From assembly GCA_964636575.1 (NCBI GenBank), contig CAZWSE010000029.1, positions 1 to 35,420 of the forward strand: 35,420 nt of DNA, written 5' to 3'. A program made the position numbers and the translations under genes. Position 1 is the first letter of the stretch. Each line of letters begins with the position of its first letter. This document shows, one piece after another, positions 24,219 to 32,770 of the stretch. Source of the stretch: CAZWSE01 sp964636575. Lineage in GTDB: Bacteria; Pseudomonadota; Alphaproteobacteria; Rhodobacterales; Rhodobacteraceae. The notes under the pieces are model-generated. The model made no database searches and was not told where the DNA came from. It saw nothing but the letters and a program-made list of their open reading frames with translations.

Positions 24219-25268
24219 CTATTTCCCTAAAATGCGGGTCAATATCTTAGGGTTTGACTTAAGCGATCCGCGGCCCAGCAGGGAAGATTGGCTGTAAAGC
24301 AGTCGCGCAATGTCGATCCAGTGCTGTTCCGTCAGGTTTTCGCGGAACATCGCGGCATCGGGGAAATCTTTCTTTTCCATTGCAAAGCCAGGCTGGAAGG
24401 GCTGCACCCGTTGTTCCAGCTTTTCGTTCAGCCGGGCGAAATGTTTGCGAATTTCGCGGAACTGTCTGCGGCGCAGCATGATTGTTTTGGGGGCAGGGTC
24501 AGGCAGGATGATCTCTGCCACGGCTTTTATCAAGGCGTGCGGCGGCACCTCTGGCTTGGTCAGTTGTGAGGCCACAAAAAAGCTGAGCGCATCAGGAGAA
24601 AGATTGGCATCGCCGTCAACTGCTGGCGTTAAATCCTGTGCGTTCAACCCGCAGTTCAGCAGATCGAGAAACGCGCCGACGATACCGCCCTCATGCTCAG
24701 TCAGTTTCGCATAGTCGAGCAGGGTAATCTGATCCGGTCTAAATCCGGTCAGCAAATGGTCGTAGACGAGGTTGTGATTAAACCAGACACCGCCACGCCG
24801 GTGTTTGATCAGGATTTCATTGATAAACCCCGGAACACTTGGAACCTTAGTGGTTTTGGCGATTTGTAGCCACAAAGACTGGGCGAGTTCGGCCTGATCG
24901 CGCAGAGTGTAGACCACTTGTATATCGTCAAACGCGCTCAACCTCCCCGCAAGTTCAGCGATATCGACCTTTGTGTCGCCACCTCTGGAAAAGGGTTCCG
25001 CGGAAACAAAAACGGTGCCTTCTGCGGTGCCGTATGTCGACAGGAAGCGGTCCCATACCGCTTCTGCTCCGCCCTGTTTGCTCGCGGCTTTGTCAAGCTC
25101 GGGCATATCCAGCCACGGTGCGCCAAGCACGTGATGCGCTTTGTTTGGTCCCATATCGGGATAGTGGATGCCGTGGTCTGCGAGCACCGCGCGGTTGTCG
25201 AAGAATGTACTTTGCAGAAAGGTCGTGCCGGTTTTATGCGCGCCAACATGAAGGACGAGTTTTGGCAT
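24219..25268 (-). CDS. sulfotransferase-like P-loop protein
   Basis: A 349-residue protein. The N-terminal LHVGAHKTGTTFLQ (residues about 6-19) is the PAPS 5'-phosphosulfate loop of sulfotransferases, and the segment VVYTLRDQAELAQSLW near residue 120 fits the 3'-phosphate motif with its Arg and Ser. The C-terminal half is poorly conserved and carries a basic stretch (RRRQFREIRKHF). It may add sulfate to the surface polysaccharide using PAPS in the cytoplasm. Co-directional with the RgpF-like gene (68-nt gap) and the RTX gene (90-nt gap), so they are probably one transcript. Acceptor unknown. Confidence 0.75.
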   Translation of the reverse strand: MPKLVLHVGAHKTGTTFLQSTFFDNRAVLADHGIHYPDMGPNKAHHVLGAPWLDMPELDKAASKQGGAEAVWDRFLSTYGTAEGTVFVSAEPFSRGGDTKVDIAELAGRLSAFDDIQVVYTLRDQAELAQSLWLQIAKTTKVPSVPGFINEILIKHRRGGVWFNHNLVYDHLLTGFRPDQITLLDYAKLTEHEGGIVGAFLDLLNCGLNAQDLTPAVDGDANLSPDALSFFVASQLTKPEVPPHALIKAVAEIILPDPAPKTIMLRRRQFREIRKHFARLNEKLEQRVQPFQPGFAMEKKDFPDAAMFRENLTEQHWIDIARLLYSQSSLLGRGSLKSNPKILTRILGK

Positions 25269-25336
25269 CTGGACCTACCAGTCATTGCAATACGGGGGCA
25301 GACATAGCGGATCACAGGGAGACGGGGCAAGTGAGC

Positions 25337-26416
25337 CTAGCCCAACTGGTCTGATTCCACGATCCGTTGGTTCAGATGTGCAACAAGGTATCCAAGCCCG
25401 TGTTCAAGCGCGTGGGCCGTTGTGCCATCAACCTGCGCCAGTTCCAGTTCAAAATCTTCGTACCCGATGGACATGGATTTGAGCGCTTCGATGACTTGTG
25501 GTTTGACCCAGTAAATTGATCCGGCCGGAAAGCTGAGGTCATTGCCGTCTGTTTTAATGCTTAACCGGCTCAGGAGCTCCAGCGTCCGTGCACGGTTTGA
25601 CCCCCACCAGCGGATGCCGCTGAGGTGTTGACCTGCCGCCACCCAAAGCCCTGCTGTGTCATCTGCCATAAAGCTGTCCAGCCGCTGTTGCGTCACCGCC
25701 CCGTCGCCCAAGACCCCATCCAGCAGGGCTGCCCGCCATGTATCTCCGTCGGTTCGGTGAGGCGACTTTTTGGTGTGTAGCTTGCAGATCGCTTGATAGC
25801 CGTCCAAGGCGCCGCTGTTGATCAGGTGCAAAAAAGGGAACATGTCGCGCCCGTGGTTGGGCAGCGTGATGACTTGGGCCTTGGGAAAGGCGGTTTCGAT
25901 GATTGCTTGATGGGTCGCACCTTCGGGAAGAGTGACAAAGAGATCAAAGGTAAAATGCTGTGCCTTTAGCCTTGCGGCGATGTCTTCCCACATTTGGGGG
26001 TAGTAGAGATGGAGGACAACTGCGAAATCGGCTGCAGGGGCGGGGGCGGAGACTTTTGGCAGAACCAAGCCTTCCGGCATTTGGCCCACGGGCAAGTCTC
26101 TGATCTGGCGTCCTTCTGCTTGGCCGGTCTGGATATAGTGCCAAAGCGGGCTGTCTGAAAATGGTCCCAGATCAGGGTTGTGGTGCTTGTACGCGAGTGG
26201 CGAAAAGTCGGGGTTTGGCAAAAGCCCCATTGCTTCGCCGCGCTGGATATAGTGTCGTTCGGGATTTCGTTTATAAAAATCACGCATGTTTGGATTGCTG
26301 TCGAGATAAAACTGCCTGTCAAACAACGGGCTGGCGTTCAAAACGGTCTCATAGGCGCGCTCAGATGCGGAAGGCCACAACAGGCGTGCCAAGTGCTTGA
26401 AATAGATCCACCGCAT
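25337..26416 (-). CDS. RgpF-like (rhamnan synthesis F) polysaccharide protein
   Basis: A 359-residue protein. Residues from about 125 onward match the RgpF domain: VVLHLYYPQMWEDIAARL, TLPNHGRDMFPFLHLI, the ICKLHTKKSPHRTDGDTWR segment, a WWGSNR block and FPAGSIYWVKP. The first 120 residues contain short NPDFSPLAYKHHNPDL-like repeats often found next to such domains in alphaproteobacterial polysaccharide loci. RgpF proteins take part in rhamnose polymer synthesis or side-chain transfer. It begins 6 nt after the KpsM stop, so they are co-transcribed. Confidence 0.82.
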   Translation of the reverse strand: MRWIYFKHLARLLWPSASERAYETVLNASPLFDRQFYLDSNPNMRDFYKRNPERHYIQRGEAMGLLPNPDFSPLAYKHHNPDLGPFSDSPLWHYIQTGQAEGRQIRDLPVGQMPEGLVLPKVSAPAPAADFAVVLHLYYPQMWEDIAARLKAQHFTFDLFVTLPEGATHQAIIETAFPKAQVITLPNHGRDMFPFLHLINSGALDGYQAICKLHTKKSPHRTDGDTWRAALLDGVLGDGAVTQQRLDSFMADDTAGLWVAAGQHLSGIRWWGSNRARTLELLSRLSIKTDGNDLSFPAGSIYWVKPQVIEALKSMSIGYEDFELELAQVDGTTAHALEHGLGYLVAHLNQRIVESDQLG

Positions 26417-26422
26417 GAGATA

Positions 26423-27226
26423 TCAGGCCAATCGATGCATGATGTCTTTGTGGCGGCGCAGCAGGAACACCATCCCGAAAACCGTCAAAATTAGCGCGAT
26501 GATGAACACATAGGTCGGGCTGGCCTCATTCCCGGGGTAGGTTGTGTAGAACCCTTTGCGCATCATTGTGGTGACATGGGCCAGCGGGTTCAGCATCAGC
26601 CAGTCGCGGTAGGCGGCAGGCACGTTTTCGGGAATGAACAAAATCGCCGAAATCAGAAACGCAGGCCTGTTGACGATTAGCCAGAACCGTTCCCAGATCC
26701 CGAAACTGGACACCAAAAAGCAGTTCATTGTGCCCACCCCGATCCCCATCGCCAGTGCCATCGCGACGGCCGTAAAGATCGCGGTCCAATCCAGAACCAG
26801 TTTCAGATCATAGACCAAGATCACACCCGCCAGAACGATGGTCATCACCAGAAACTGGGTCAACGCGTTCAATATAAACCGCGCCATCAATGCATCCATG
26901 AATGTGACTGCCGGATAGGTCAAAAGTGCGCGTGAAAACCTGATAGAGGCCGCCATTGTCGTGCTTATGTTCAAGTAAAGCGCGAAGGGCAGAAACCCGG
27001 TCGCATAGAACAGCACGAAGTTGTTGCCCAGACTGGGCGCGCGCAAAAGCAGGCTAAAGAGGACGCTCATCAAGCTGATCGTGGCCACGGGTTCAAGGAT
27101 CGCCCAAAGGTATCCGCCTGGTGATCTGCCATATGTCGTTGCCATTTCGCGCAGAACCAGCGCTGTCACGGACCGGAAAGACCGAAATCCACGCTGTTTG
27201 GGCCGCTGGGCAGGTTGAAACGTCAC
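26423..27226 (-). CDS. kpsM: capsule polysaccharide ABC exporter permease (KpsM/Wzm-like)
   Basis: A 267-residue ABC-2 type permease with about six hydrophobic helices. The N-terminal REMATTYGRSPGGYLWAILEPVA segment and the C-terminal LMLNPLAHVTTMMRKGFY segment are standard for KpsM. It should pair with the ATPase at 28518-29201 to move the finished, lipid-linked chain across the inner membrane. The start is GTG with a C-rich leader and no close ribosome site. It is divergent from kpsE, whereas its ATPase partner lies downstream of kpsE on the other strand. Confidence 0.92.
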   Translation of the reverse strand: MTFQPAQRPKQRGFRSFRSVTALVLREMATTYGRSPGGYLWAILEPVATISLMSVLFSLLLRAPSLGNNFVLFYATGFLPFALYLNISTTMAASIRFSRALLTYPAVTFMDALMARFILNALTQFLVMTIVLAGVILVYDLKLVLDWTAIFTAVAMALAMGIGVGTMNCFLVSSFGIWERFWLIVNRPAFLISAILFIPENVPAAYRDWLMLNPLAHVTTMMRKGFYTTYPGNEASPTYVFIIALILTVFGMVFLLRRHKDIMHRLA

Positions 27227-27327
27227 GGGGGCAGGGCGCCTTTCAATACGGCTGGATCAAACCGGTTTCAGTCATTAGGTTAACTCTACGAATATGAGCC
27301 AATAAAGAAAAGACAGGTCGTGCCCTC
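27227..27327. promoter_or_regulatory. divergent promoter region between kpsM and kpsE
   Basis: This 101-bp gap must drive both halves of the capsule exporter. A perfect 10-bp palindrome, AAACCGGTTT, lies at 27259-27268, with a GTTAAC palindrome about 10 bp further toward kpsE. Either could be an operator acting on both directions. No reliable -35/-10 pair was recognised. Confidence 0.45.
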
Positions 27328-28512
27328 GTGACAGATACTCCTTTGCCCAAACCAAGCCCCGCGGCGCAAAAGATCAAGGTTGTCGAAATTGCACCCGCCG
27401 CGAGCCGTGCGCGGATGCGGGGGCGGCATTGGCTGCTTGTTGTGTCGTTTCTTTTGATGGCAGTGCTGCCTGTGGGGGTCGCGGGCTTTTATCTTTATAC
27501 GATTGCGGCGGATCAATATGCTTCCAAGGTTGGGTTCACTGTCCGGCGTGAGGAATCAAGCTCTGCCATTGATCTTTTGGGTGGCTTGTCCAGTTTTTCG
27601 GCGACGGATTCGTCTGACACAGATATCTTGTACGAGTTTATCCAAAGTCAGGAACTGGTCCGCAAAGTGGATCAGGAACTGGATCTGCGCGCCAAATTCC
27701 GCAAGCCCGACTTTGATCCGGTTTTCAAGCTGCAAGACGATGCGATGATTGAGGATTTGGTCGACTATTGGGCGCGTATGGTGCGGATTGCTTATGACCC
27801 TGGCACCGGATTGATCGAGGTTGAGGTCCGCGCCTTTGATCCCGATGACGCGCAGGCGATCTCAAAGGATTTGTTTGATCGGTCTTCCAAGATGATCAAC
27901 GAGTTGTCCGCCGTCGCCCGCGATGACACGACCCGCTATGCCAAGGACGAACTGGATGAAGCGGTGGAACGTCTGAAAGAGGCCCGCAGGTCTTTGACCC
28001 TGTTCCGCAATGACAACCAGATCGTGGACCCGACTGCCGATATCCAAGGCCAGATGGGCTTGCTCAATTCCTTGAACGAACAGCTGGCCACATCCTTGAT
28101 TGAGCTTGATCTGCTGACCGGATCGACCCGCGAAAACGACCCGCGCGTTGAACAGGCCAAGCGCAAGATTGAAGTGATCGAAACCCGTATCGACGAAGAA
28201 CGCCTGAAATTGGGTGTAACAGGGGCAGACGGGTCGGGCGCATTTGCCGATCTTGTGGGCAGCTACGAAAGCCTGCGCGTTGATCTCGAATTTGCCCAGA
28301 AAGCCTATCTGTCGGCCCTTGCCACATACGATTCCGCTGTGGCCGAGGCCCGCCGCCAAAGCCGCTATCTGGCTGCATATATTGAGCCGACCTTGGCCGA
28401 AACAGCGATCTACCCGCGCCGCCTGACCATTCTATCGGTCTTTGCGATGTTCATGTTTGGCATCTGGGCGATCACCGCACTTGTCTATTACAGCCTGCGC
28501 GACCGGCGGTAA
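27328..28512 (+). CDS. kpsE: capsule export inner-membrane/periplasmic protein (KpsE-like PCP)
   Basis: A 394-residue polysaccharide co-polymerase of the KpsE/CtrB/BexC type. One membrane helix lies at about residues 33-58 and a second near 366-390; between them is a long periplasmic, mostly helical region with coiled-coil character (ELDEAVERLKEARRSLTLFR, QLATSLIELDLLTGS). It would bridge the KpsM/KpsT exporter to the OPX protein. The GTG start is 11 nt after an ACAGG site. The gene is followed by kpsT after 5 nt. Confidence 0.92.
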   Translation: MTDTPLPKPSPAAQKIKVVEIAPAASRARMRGRHWLLVVSFLLMAVLPVGVAGFYLYTIAADQYASKVGFTVRREESSSAIDLLGGLSSFSATDSSDTDILYEFIQSQELVRKVDQELDLRAKFRKPDFDPVFKLQDDAMIEDLVDYWARMVRIAYDPGTGLIEVEVRAFDPDDAQAISKDLFDRSSKMINELSAVARDDTTRYAKDELDEAVERLKEARRSLTLFRNDNQIVDPTADIQGQMGLLNSLNEQLATSLIELDLLTGSTRENDPRVEQAKRKIEVIETRIDEERLKLGVTGADGSGAFADLVGSYESLRVDLEFAQKAYLSALATYDSAVAEARRQSRYLAAYIEPTLAETAIYPRRLTILSVFAMFMFGIWAITALVYYSLRDRR

Positions 28513-28517
28513 GCGCG

Positions 28518-29201
28518 ATGCTGCATCTCGAAAATCTGTGCAAAACCTTCCACTTGCCGGGCAATCATAAAGTCGTTGCCGACAACATCACCCAAAGCTT
28601 TGAGATGGGGAAATCTGTCGGGCTTTTGGGGCGCAACGGTGCGGGGAAATCATCGCTGCTGGATATGATTGCGGGCAACATATTGCCTGACAGCGGGCAG
28701 GTTCGGCTTGAGGGGACTGTGTCCTGGCCTGTGGGCTTTGCGGGCAGTTTCCACCGCGAACTGACAGGTGCGCAAAACACCAAGTTTCTGGGCCGTGTCT
28801 ACGGGGTAGACACCGAAGAGCTGACCGATTTCGTTGAAGACTTCGCGGAACTTGGCGCCCATTTCAGGCAGCCTTTCCGGTCTTATTCATCGGGTATGAA
28901 ATCGCGGTTGGCCTTTGCCATTTCGATGGGCATCCATTTTGACTTTTATCTGGTCGATGAAATCACCGCTGTGGGCGATGCTGCGTTCAAGGAAAAGAGC
29001 GAGGCCGTTTTTCAAAACCGGATGGAAACCAGCGGGGCCTTGTTTGTGTCCCACTCCATGCCGTCCGTGCGGCGCGTCTGTGACAGTGCTGTCGTGCTAG
29101 AAGACGGAACCCTGACCTATTTTGAAGACGTCGATGACGCGATCCGTCAGTACAGAGAAAACATGGACCGCAACGAAAAGGACGCCGTTCAGCCTGCTTG
29201 A
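28518..29201 (+). CDS. kpsT: capsule polysaccharide ABC exporter ATPase (KpsT-like)
   Basis: A 227-residue ATPase with Walker A GRNGAGKSS (38-46), signature YSSGMKSRLAFAI (123-135) and Walker B FYLVDE (143-148), plus the PVGFAGSFHRELTG segment usual in KpsT. It lacks the carbohydrate-binding C-terminal domain of O-antigen Wzt proteins, which fits group 2/3-like capsule export. It pairs with the KpsM permease. Its stop lies inside the 3' end of the converging amidohydrolase gene (13-bp overlap). Confidence 0.93.
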   Translation: MLHLENLCKTFHLPGNHKVVADNITQSFEMGKSVGLLGRNGAGKSSLLDMIAGNILPDSGQVRLEGTVSWPVGFAGSFHRELTGAQNTKFLGRVYGVDTEELTDFVEDFAELGAHFRQPFRSYSSGMKSRLAFAISMGIHFDFYLVDEITAVGDAAFKEKSEAVFQNRMETSGALFVSHSMPSVRRVCDSAVVLEDGTLTYFEDVDDAIRQYRENMDRNEKDAVQPA

Positions 29202-30859
29202 TAGGTGATGGCCCCGTCGCAGATTGTTGTGCGTGCTGCGGCTTTGACAATGTCCATCGGGGGCAGTTCTGTCAGATCGTGGCTCATCACGACGACGTCC
29301 GCCATCATGCCCGCTTTCAACTGCCCTTTGCGGTGTTCGTTAAACTCAACCCAAGCGTTGTCGCGGGTGTAGCTGGCCAGCGTGTCGTGGAGCGATTGGG
29401 TTTGGTCCCGCCAGCCCTCGCCCAGATCAAGCGGCGCGATCGCGGCGCGGATGTTTGGCATCACGTCCACGGGGATCACCGGCCAATCGGTTGAAAAGAT
29501 CACCTTGGCCCCTGCATCGCGCATATCCTGCCAAGCGTATGCCCCTGCGATCTGATGATCGTGGATATATTGCCCGACGCCCGTTGGCGGAAAGATGTGC
29601 CCGACGGGTGCGTGCCCCGGTTGAATCGAGGCCACGATATCTAGCGAAGCCAGTCGCGGGATATCGTCGGTGTGCATGACCTCAAGGTGTTCGATCCTGT
29701 GGCGGCTGTCGCGTTTTCCATTGGCGTTCAAGGCGGCCTCATAAGCATCAATCGTGCGGCGCACCCCTGCGTCGCCGATGGCATGGACCGCGATCTGGAA
29801 CCCGAGCCGGTCAGCCTCAACACAGGCGGCTGTAAAGTGTTCCTGCGTGAAAACCTCATCGCCGGTATTGTCGTCTGAATTGGGGTAGGGTTGCAGCATC
29901 AATGCAGTGCCGCTTTCGATGACCCCGTCGATGAACATTTTGACATGCCCGCACCAGACTTTGTCGTTCTGGAACCGCGCGCGCATGGCGACGGCTTCTT
30001 GCAGGCGCTCAACCGGATCGGTGCCTTTGAGGTGAAAGGGCACCATGACACGCATCGGCAGGCGGCCTTCTGCGTCAAGCTCGTTCAGCAGTTCCAGCTG
30101 GTAGGTGTTCCCGTCCATGCAGTGCAATCCGGTGATGCCCTGTGCGGCGCAGTGTTTAAGACCCTGTTCGATCACGTCTTTGTCCATCGCCCTCTGGGCG
30201 GGGGTCGCGGGGGGCGAGGGATCAGCACCCGTGACAAGCCCCAGCATTTCGCGGCCAGCGTGGCGGGTCAGTTCTAAGATCGGGCCATAGGCACCGGGTT
30301 CTAGCAGTTCGCCATTGGCCAAACCGTCGTCGCCCATTCTGATCTCTGATCCGGCATCGACTTCGCCACCTTGCAACAGCCCTGCGGCCTCAAGGGCGGC
30401 TGTATTGGCCCAGACGGTATGATGATCGGGTGCGAACATGGCCAAGGGGCGGTTGGACAGGATGCTGTCAAGATCATGCCGCGTCAGCGTGCGACCCAGC
30501 CCCAGAATGTCGTAGTCGGCCATGACGCAGAACACCAATTCATCCATCGGCGTGGTCTTTGCATAGGGTCTGATCTTGGCGGTCATCGCCTCTATCCCCT
30601 CGACGCCGTAAAGGTCGAGCATTGTCATCTCAACCGACCCGCCAAAGAGATGCACATGGCTGTCGATAAAGCCGGGCAGAACGGTGCCGCCTTGGGCGTC
30701 GATGGTTTGGGTCTCGGGGCCTGCTGTCGCTGCTATTGTCTCTGACCCGCCAACGGCAGTGATCGTGCCGCCCGTGATGGAAAGCGCGCTTGCCTCTGGC
30801 TGATCGGGGTCAAACGTCATCAGCTTGCCGTTCACAATGATGATGTCAGGATGGGTCAT
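29189..30859 (-). CDS. amidohydrolase, YtcJ-like (amidohydrolase family 3)
   Basis: A 556-residue metal-dependent hydrolase. Metal-ligand motifs are FIDSHVHLFGG near residue 70, VHAIGDAGVRRTIDAYE, HRIEHLE and STDWPVIPVD toward the C-terminus. Relatives include N-substituted formamide deformylase and many proteins of unknown substrate. The ATG at 30859 has GAGGG 6 nt upstream; a longer frame to 30880 would begin inside a terminator hairpin. It follows potD on the same strand with that hairpin between, so it may share substrate or regulation with the polyamine transporter. Substrate unknown. Confidence 0.88.
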   Translation of the reverse strand: MTHPDIIIVNGKLMTFDPDQPEASALSITGGTITAVGGSETIAATAGPETQTIDAQGGTVLPGFIDSHVHLFGGSVEMTMLDLYGVEGIEAMTAKIRPYAKTTPMDELVFCVMADYDILGLGRTLTRHDLDSILSNRPLAMFAPDHHTVWANTAALEAAGLLQGGEVDAGSEIRMGDDGLANGELLEPGAYGPILELTRHAGREMLGLVTGADPSPPATPAQRAMDKDVIEQGLKHCAAQGITGLHCMDGNTYQLELLNELDAEGRLPMRVMVPFHLKGTDPVERLQEAVAMRARFQNDKVWCGHVKMFIDGVIESGTALMLQPYPNSDDNTGDEVFTQEHFTAACVEADRLGFQIAVHAIGDAGVRRTIDAYEAALNANGKRDSRHRIEHLEVMHTDDIPRLASLDIVASIQPGHAPVGHIFPPTGVGQYIHDHQIAGAYAWQDMRDAGAKVIFSTDWPVIPVDVMPNIRAAIAPLDLGEGWRDQTQSLHDTLASYTRDNAWVEFNEHRKGQLKAGMMADVVVMSHDLTELPPMDIVKAAARTTICDGAITYQAG

Positions 30860-30878
30860 AGCGGTCCCTCTTTCATGC

Positions 30879-30907
30879 AAAAACGGCCCCCTGTTTCCAG
30901 AGGGCCG
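30879..30907 (-). terminator. intrinsic terminator or attenuator between potD and the amidohydrolase gene
   Basis: On the minus strand a hairpin forms from 30907 to 30884: GGGCCG and CGGCCC pair over six bases, then one mismatch, then a three-base pair CAG/CTG, with a four-base loop. It is followed at once by TTTTT (30883-30879). It starts 10 nt after the potD stop and ends 19 nt before the amidohydrolase ATG. Confidence 0.85.
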
Positions 30908-30916
30908 CGTCGGTGT

Positions 30917-31942
30917 TTACTTCTGAAGCTCTGTCCAAATGGCCGTGTACATCTTGGTGGCCGCGGGCGAACAGGTTTTGGCCACATAGGCCGCGTTCTT
31001 CAGATCATCGGGCACGACGACTTCAGGGGCGGATTTCATGTCTTCGGGCATGAAGGCCTCTGACCCTTTGATGCCGTTTGCATAGCGGGCAAAGGACGAC
31101 AGCATGGCCGCGTTTTCGGGGTCCATGATGAAGTTGAGGAATGTCTTGGCCTCTTCAACATTCTTGGCGTCCGACAGGATTGCTGCGTTGTCCATCCAGA
31201 CGGGGAAGCCCTCTTGAGGGTAGCCGAACGCGATGTCATCGTTCTGGTTGCGCGCGCGGAAGGATGCCCCGTTCCAGTTCACACCAGCCGATAGATCGCC
31301 CTTGGCGTATTTTTCGATGTTGCCGTAGTCCATCGACAGCCAGTGCGGTTTGGCTTCGGTCAGAATATCGCGCACCTTCATCAGAACTTCGCGGTCCTCG
31401 GTACATTGCTCTCCGCCGGCGTAGTTGATGGCAAGACCCATGACATCGCTCATTTCTGGCACGACGTTGATCTTGCCTTTGAGTTCCTCAGGCGGATCGA
31501 AGATCACTGCGGCTGTGTTGATATCGCCGCTATAGACGCTTGTGTTGACCGTGATCCCCACGGTGCCCCATTGCCACGGCACGGTGTAGTTCCGGCCCGG
31601 ATCGAAATCCACATCGACCCATTGCGGGTCCATGTGTTTGAAGTTCTCCATTTCGTTGGGCTTGGATTCCATCAACAGGCCTTCGCCAACAAAGATCGGG
31701 ATATAGGTGCCTGAGGGGACAACAATATCAAAGCCGTGTCCGCCCGCCTTGATCTTGGCAAGGGCCGTGTCGTTGCTATCATAATCGGTGACAGTAACCT
31801 TGATGCCGGTCTCGGCCTCAAACTTTTCGAGCATTTCAGGGCTGGTGTAATTCCCCCAGTTGTAAAGATTAAGTTGGCCTTCCGCATAGGCTGGAACGGC
31901 CAAAGCCATCGCGATGGCAGTCGTGATAAGCGTCTTCTTCAT
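30917..31942 (-). CDS. potD: polyamine-type ABC periplasmic binding protein (PotD/PotF-like)
   Basis: A 341-residue protein starting MKKTLITTAIAMALAVPAYA, a Sec signal peptide with cleavage near residue 20. The mature N-terminus, EGQLNLYNWGNYTSPEMLEKFE, is typical of spermidine/putrescine-binding proteins, as are VTDYDSNDTALAKIKAG and PWQWGTVGI. The ATG at 31942 has a GGAG site 7 nt upstream. Polyamine is the probable ligand, though related proteins bind other cationic amines. Fourth gene of the pot operon, followed by an intrinsic terminator. Confidence 0.9.
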   Translation of the reverse strand: MKKTLITTAIAMALAVPAYAEGQLNLYNWGNYTSPEMLEKFEAETGIKVTVTDYDSNDTALAKIKAGGHGFDIVVPSGTYIPIFVGEGLLMESKPNEMENFKHMDPQWVDVDFDPGRNYTVPWQWGTVGITVNTSVYSGDINTAAVIFDPPEELKGKINVVPEMSDVMGLAINYAGGEQCTEDREVLMKVRDILTEAKPHWLSMDYGNIEKYAKGDLSAGVNWNGASFRARNQNDDIAFGYPQEGFPVWMDNAAILSDAKNVEEAKTFLNFIMDPENAAMLSSFARYANGIKGSEAFMPEDMKSAPEVVVPDDLKNAAYVAKTCSPAATKMYTAIWTELQK

Positions 31943-31966
31943 CTGTTGTCTCCTTCGGGTCAAAAT

Positions 31967-32770
31967 TCACGTTTTCAATTTGCTGAGCGCAGTAAAGGCG
32001 ATCACCATCGTCACCGATATGCCCAGCAGGACGGTCGAGATGGCGTTGATTTCAGGCGTGACGACTCGGCGCAGTTGACCGAGCATATATGTGGGCAGCG
32101 TATCCTGCCCTGCGGATTTTACAAATTCGGTGATCACCACGTCATCAAGGCTGATGACAAAGGCCAGCATTGCGCCGGCCAGAATGCCGGGCCAAAGCTG
32201 GGGCAGGGTGATGCGGCGGAACACTTGGAAAGGGGGCGCATAAAGGTCGGCCGCCGCCTGTTCCAATGAAAGATCCATGCCCTGCAACCGCGCCCGAATG
32301 GGCAGATAGGCGAAGGGGATGCAGAACGCCGAATGGGCAATGATAAGGTAGGCAAGGCCGGTGTACCCCGTTGCCACTTTGATTGATGCAAAGAAGATCA
32401 GTAGCGCCACTGCGGTCACGATTTCAGGCACCATCAATGGTTGGTTGATCATCGCAAAGACAGCCGACTGGCCCTTGAATTTCGGCGTTCGGGTCGTGGC
32501 AAGCGCCGCCAAGACCGCCACGCTGGTGGATATGCCCGACGCCCAAAGCGCGATGACCAAACTGCGCACGGTTGCCTCTTGCACCTGTTCGTTTTCCCAA
32601 GCGGATGCGTACCACCGCCACGAAAACCCTTCCCAGATCGCAATCGAAGACCCTGCGTTGAACGAATAGATTACCAGCAGGATGATCGGCATATAAAGCA
32701 TCACAAAGCACGCGATGGCGAGCGTGGTGAACCCTGTCTGGCGGCGGACGTTGAACCCTGTGCTAGCCAT
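31967..32770 (-). CDS. potC: polyamine-type ABC permease (PotC/PotI-like)
   Basis: A 267-residue permease with six hydrophobic segments, including FVMLYMPIILLVIYSFN, and an EAA loop (MDLSLEQAAADLYA followed by ITLPQLWPGILAGAM). SLDDVVITEFV is a PotC/PotI mark. The ATG at 32770 overlaps the end of the preceding permease by 8 bp and has GAGGA upstream; an ATG at 32779 with a GGAG site would add three residues and is also possible. Confidence 0.92.
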   Translation of the reverse strand: MASTGFNVRRQTGFTTLAIACFVMLYMPIILLVIYSFNAGSSIAIWEGFSWRWYASAWENEQVQEATVRSLVIALWASGISTSVAVLAALATTRTPKFKGQSAVFAMINQPLMVPEIVTAVALLIFFASIKVATGYTGLAYLIIAHSAFCIPFAYLPIRARLQGMDLSLEQAAADLYAPPFQVFRRITLPQLWPGILAGAMLAFVISLDDVVITEFVKSAGQDTLPTYMLGQLRRVVTPEINAISTVLLGISVTMVIAFTALSKLKT

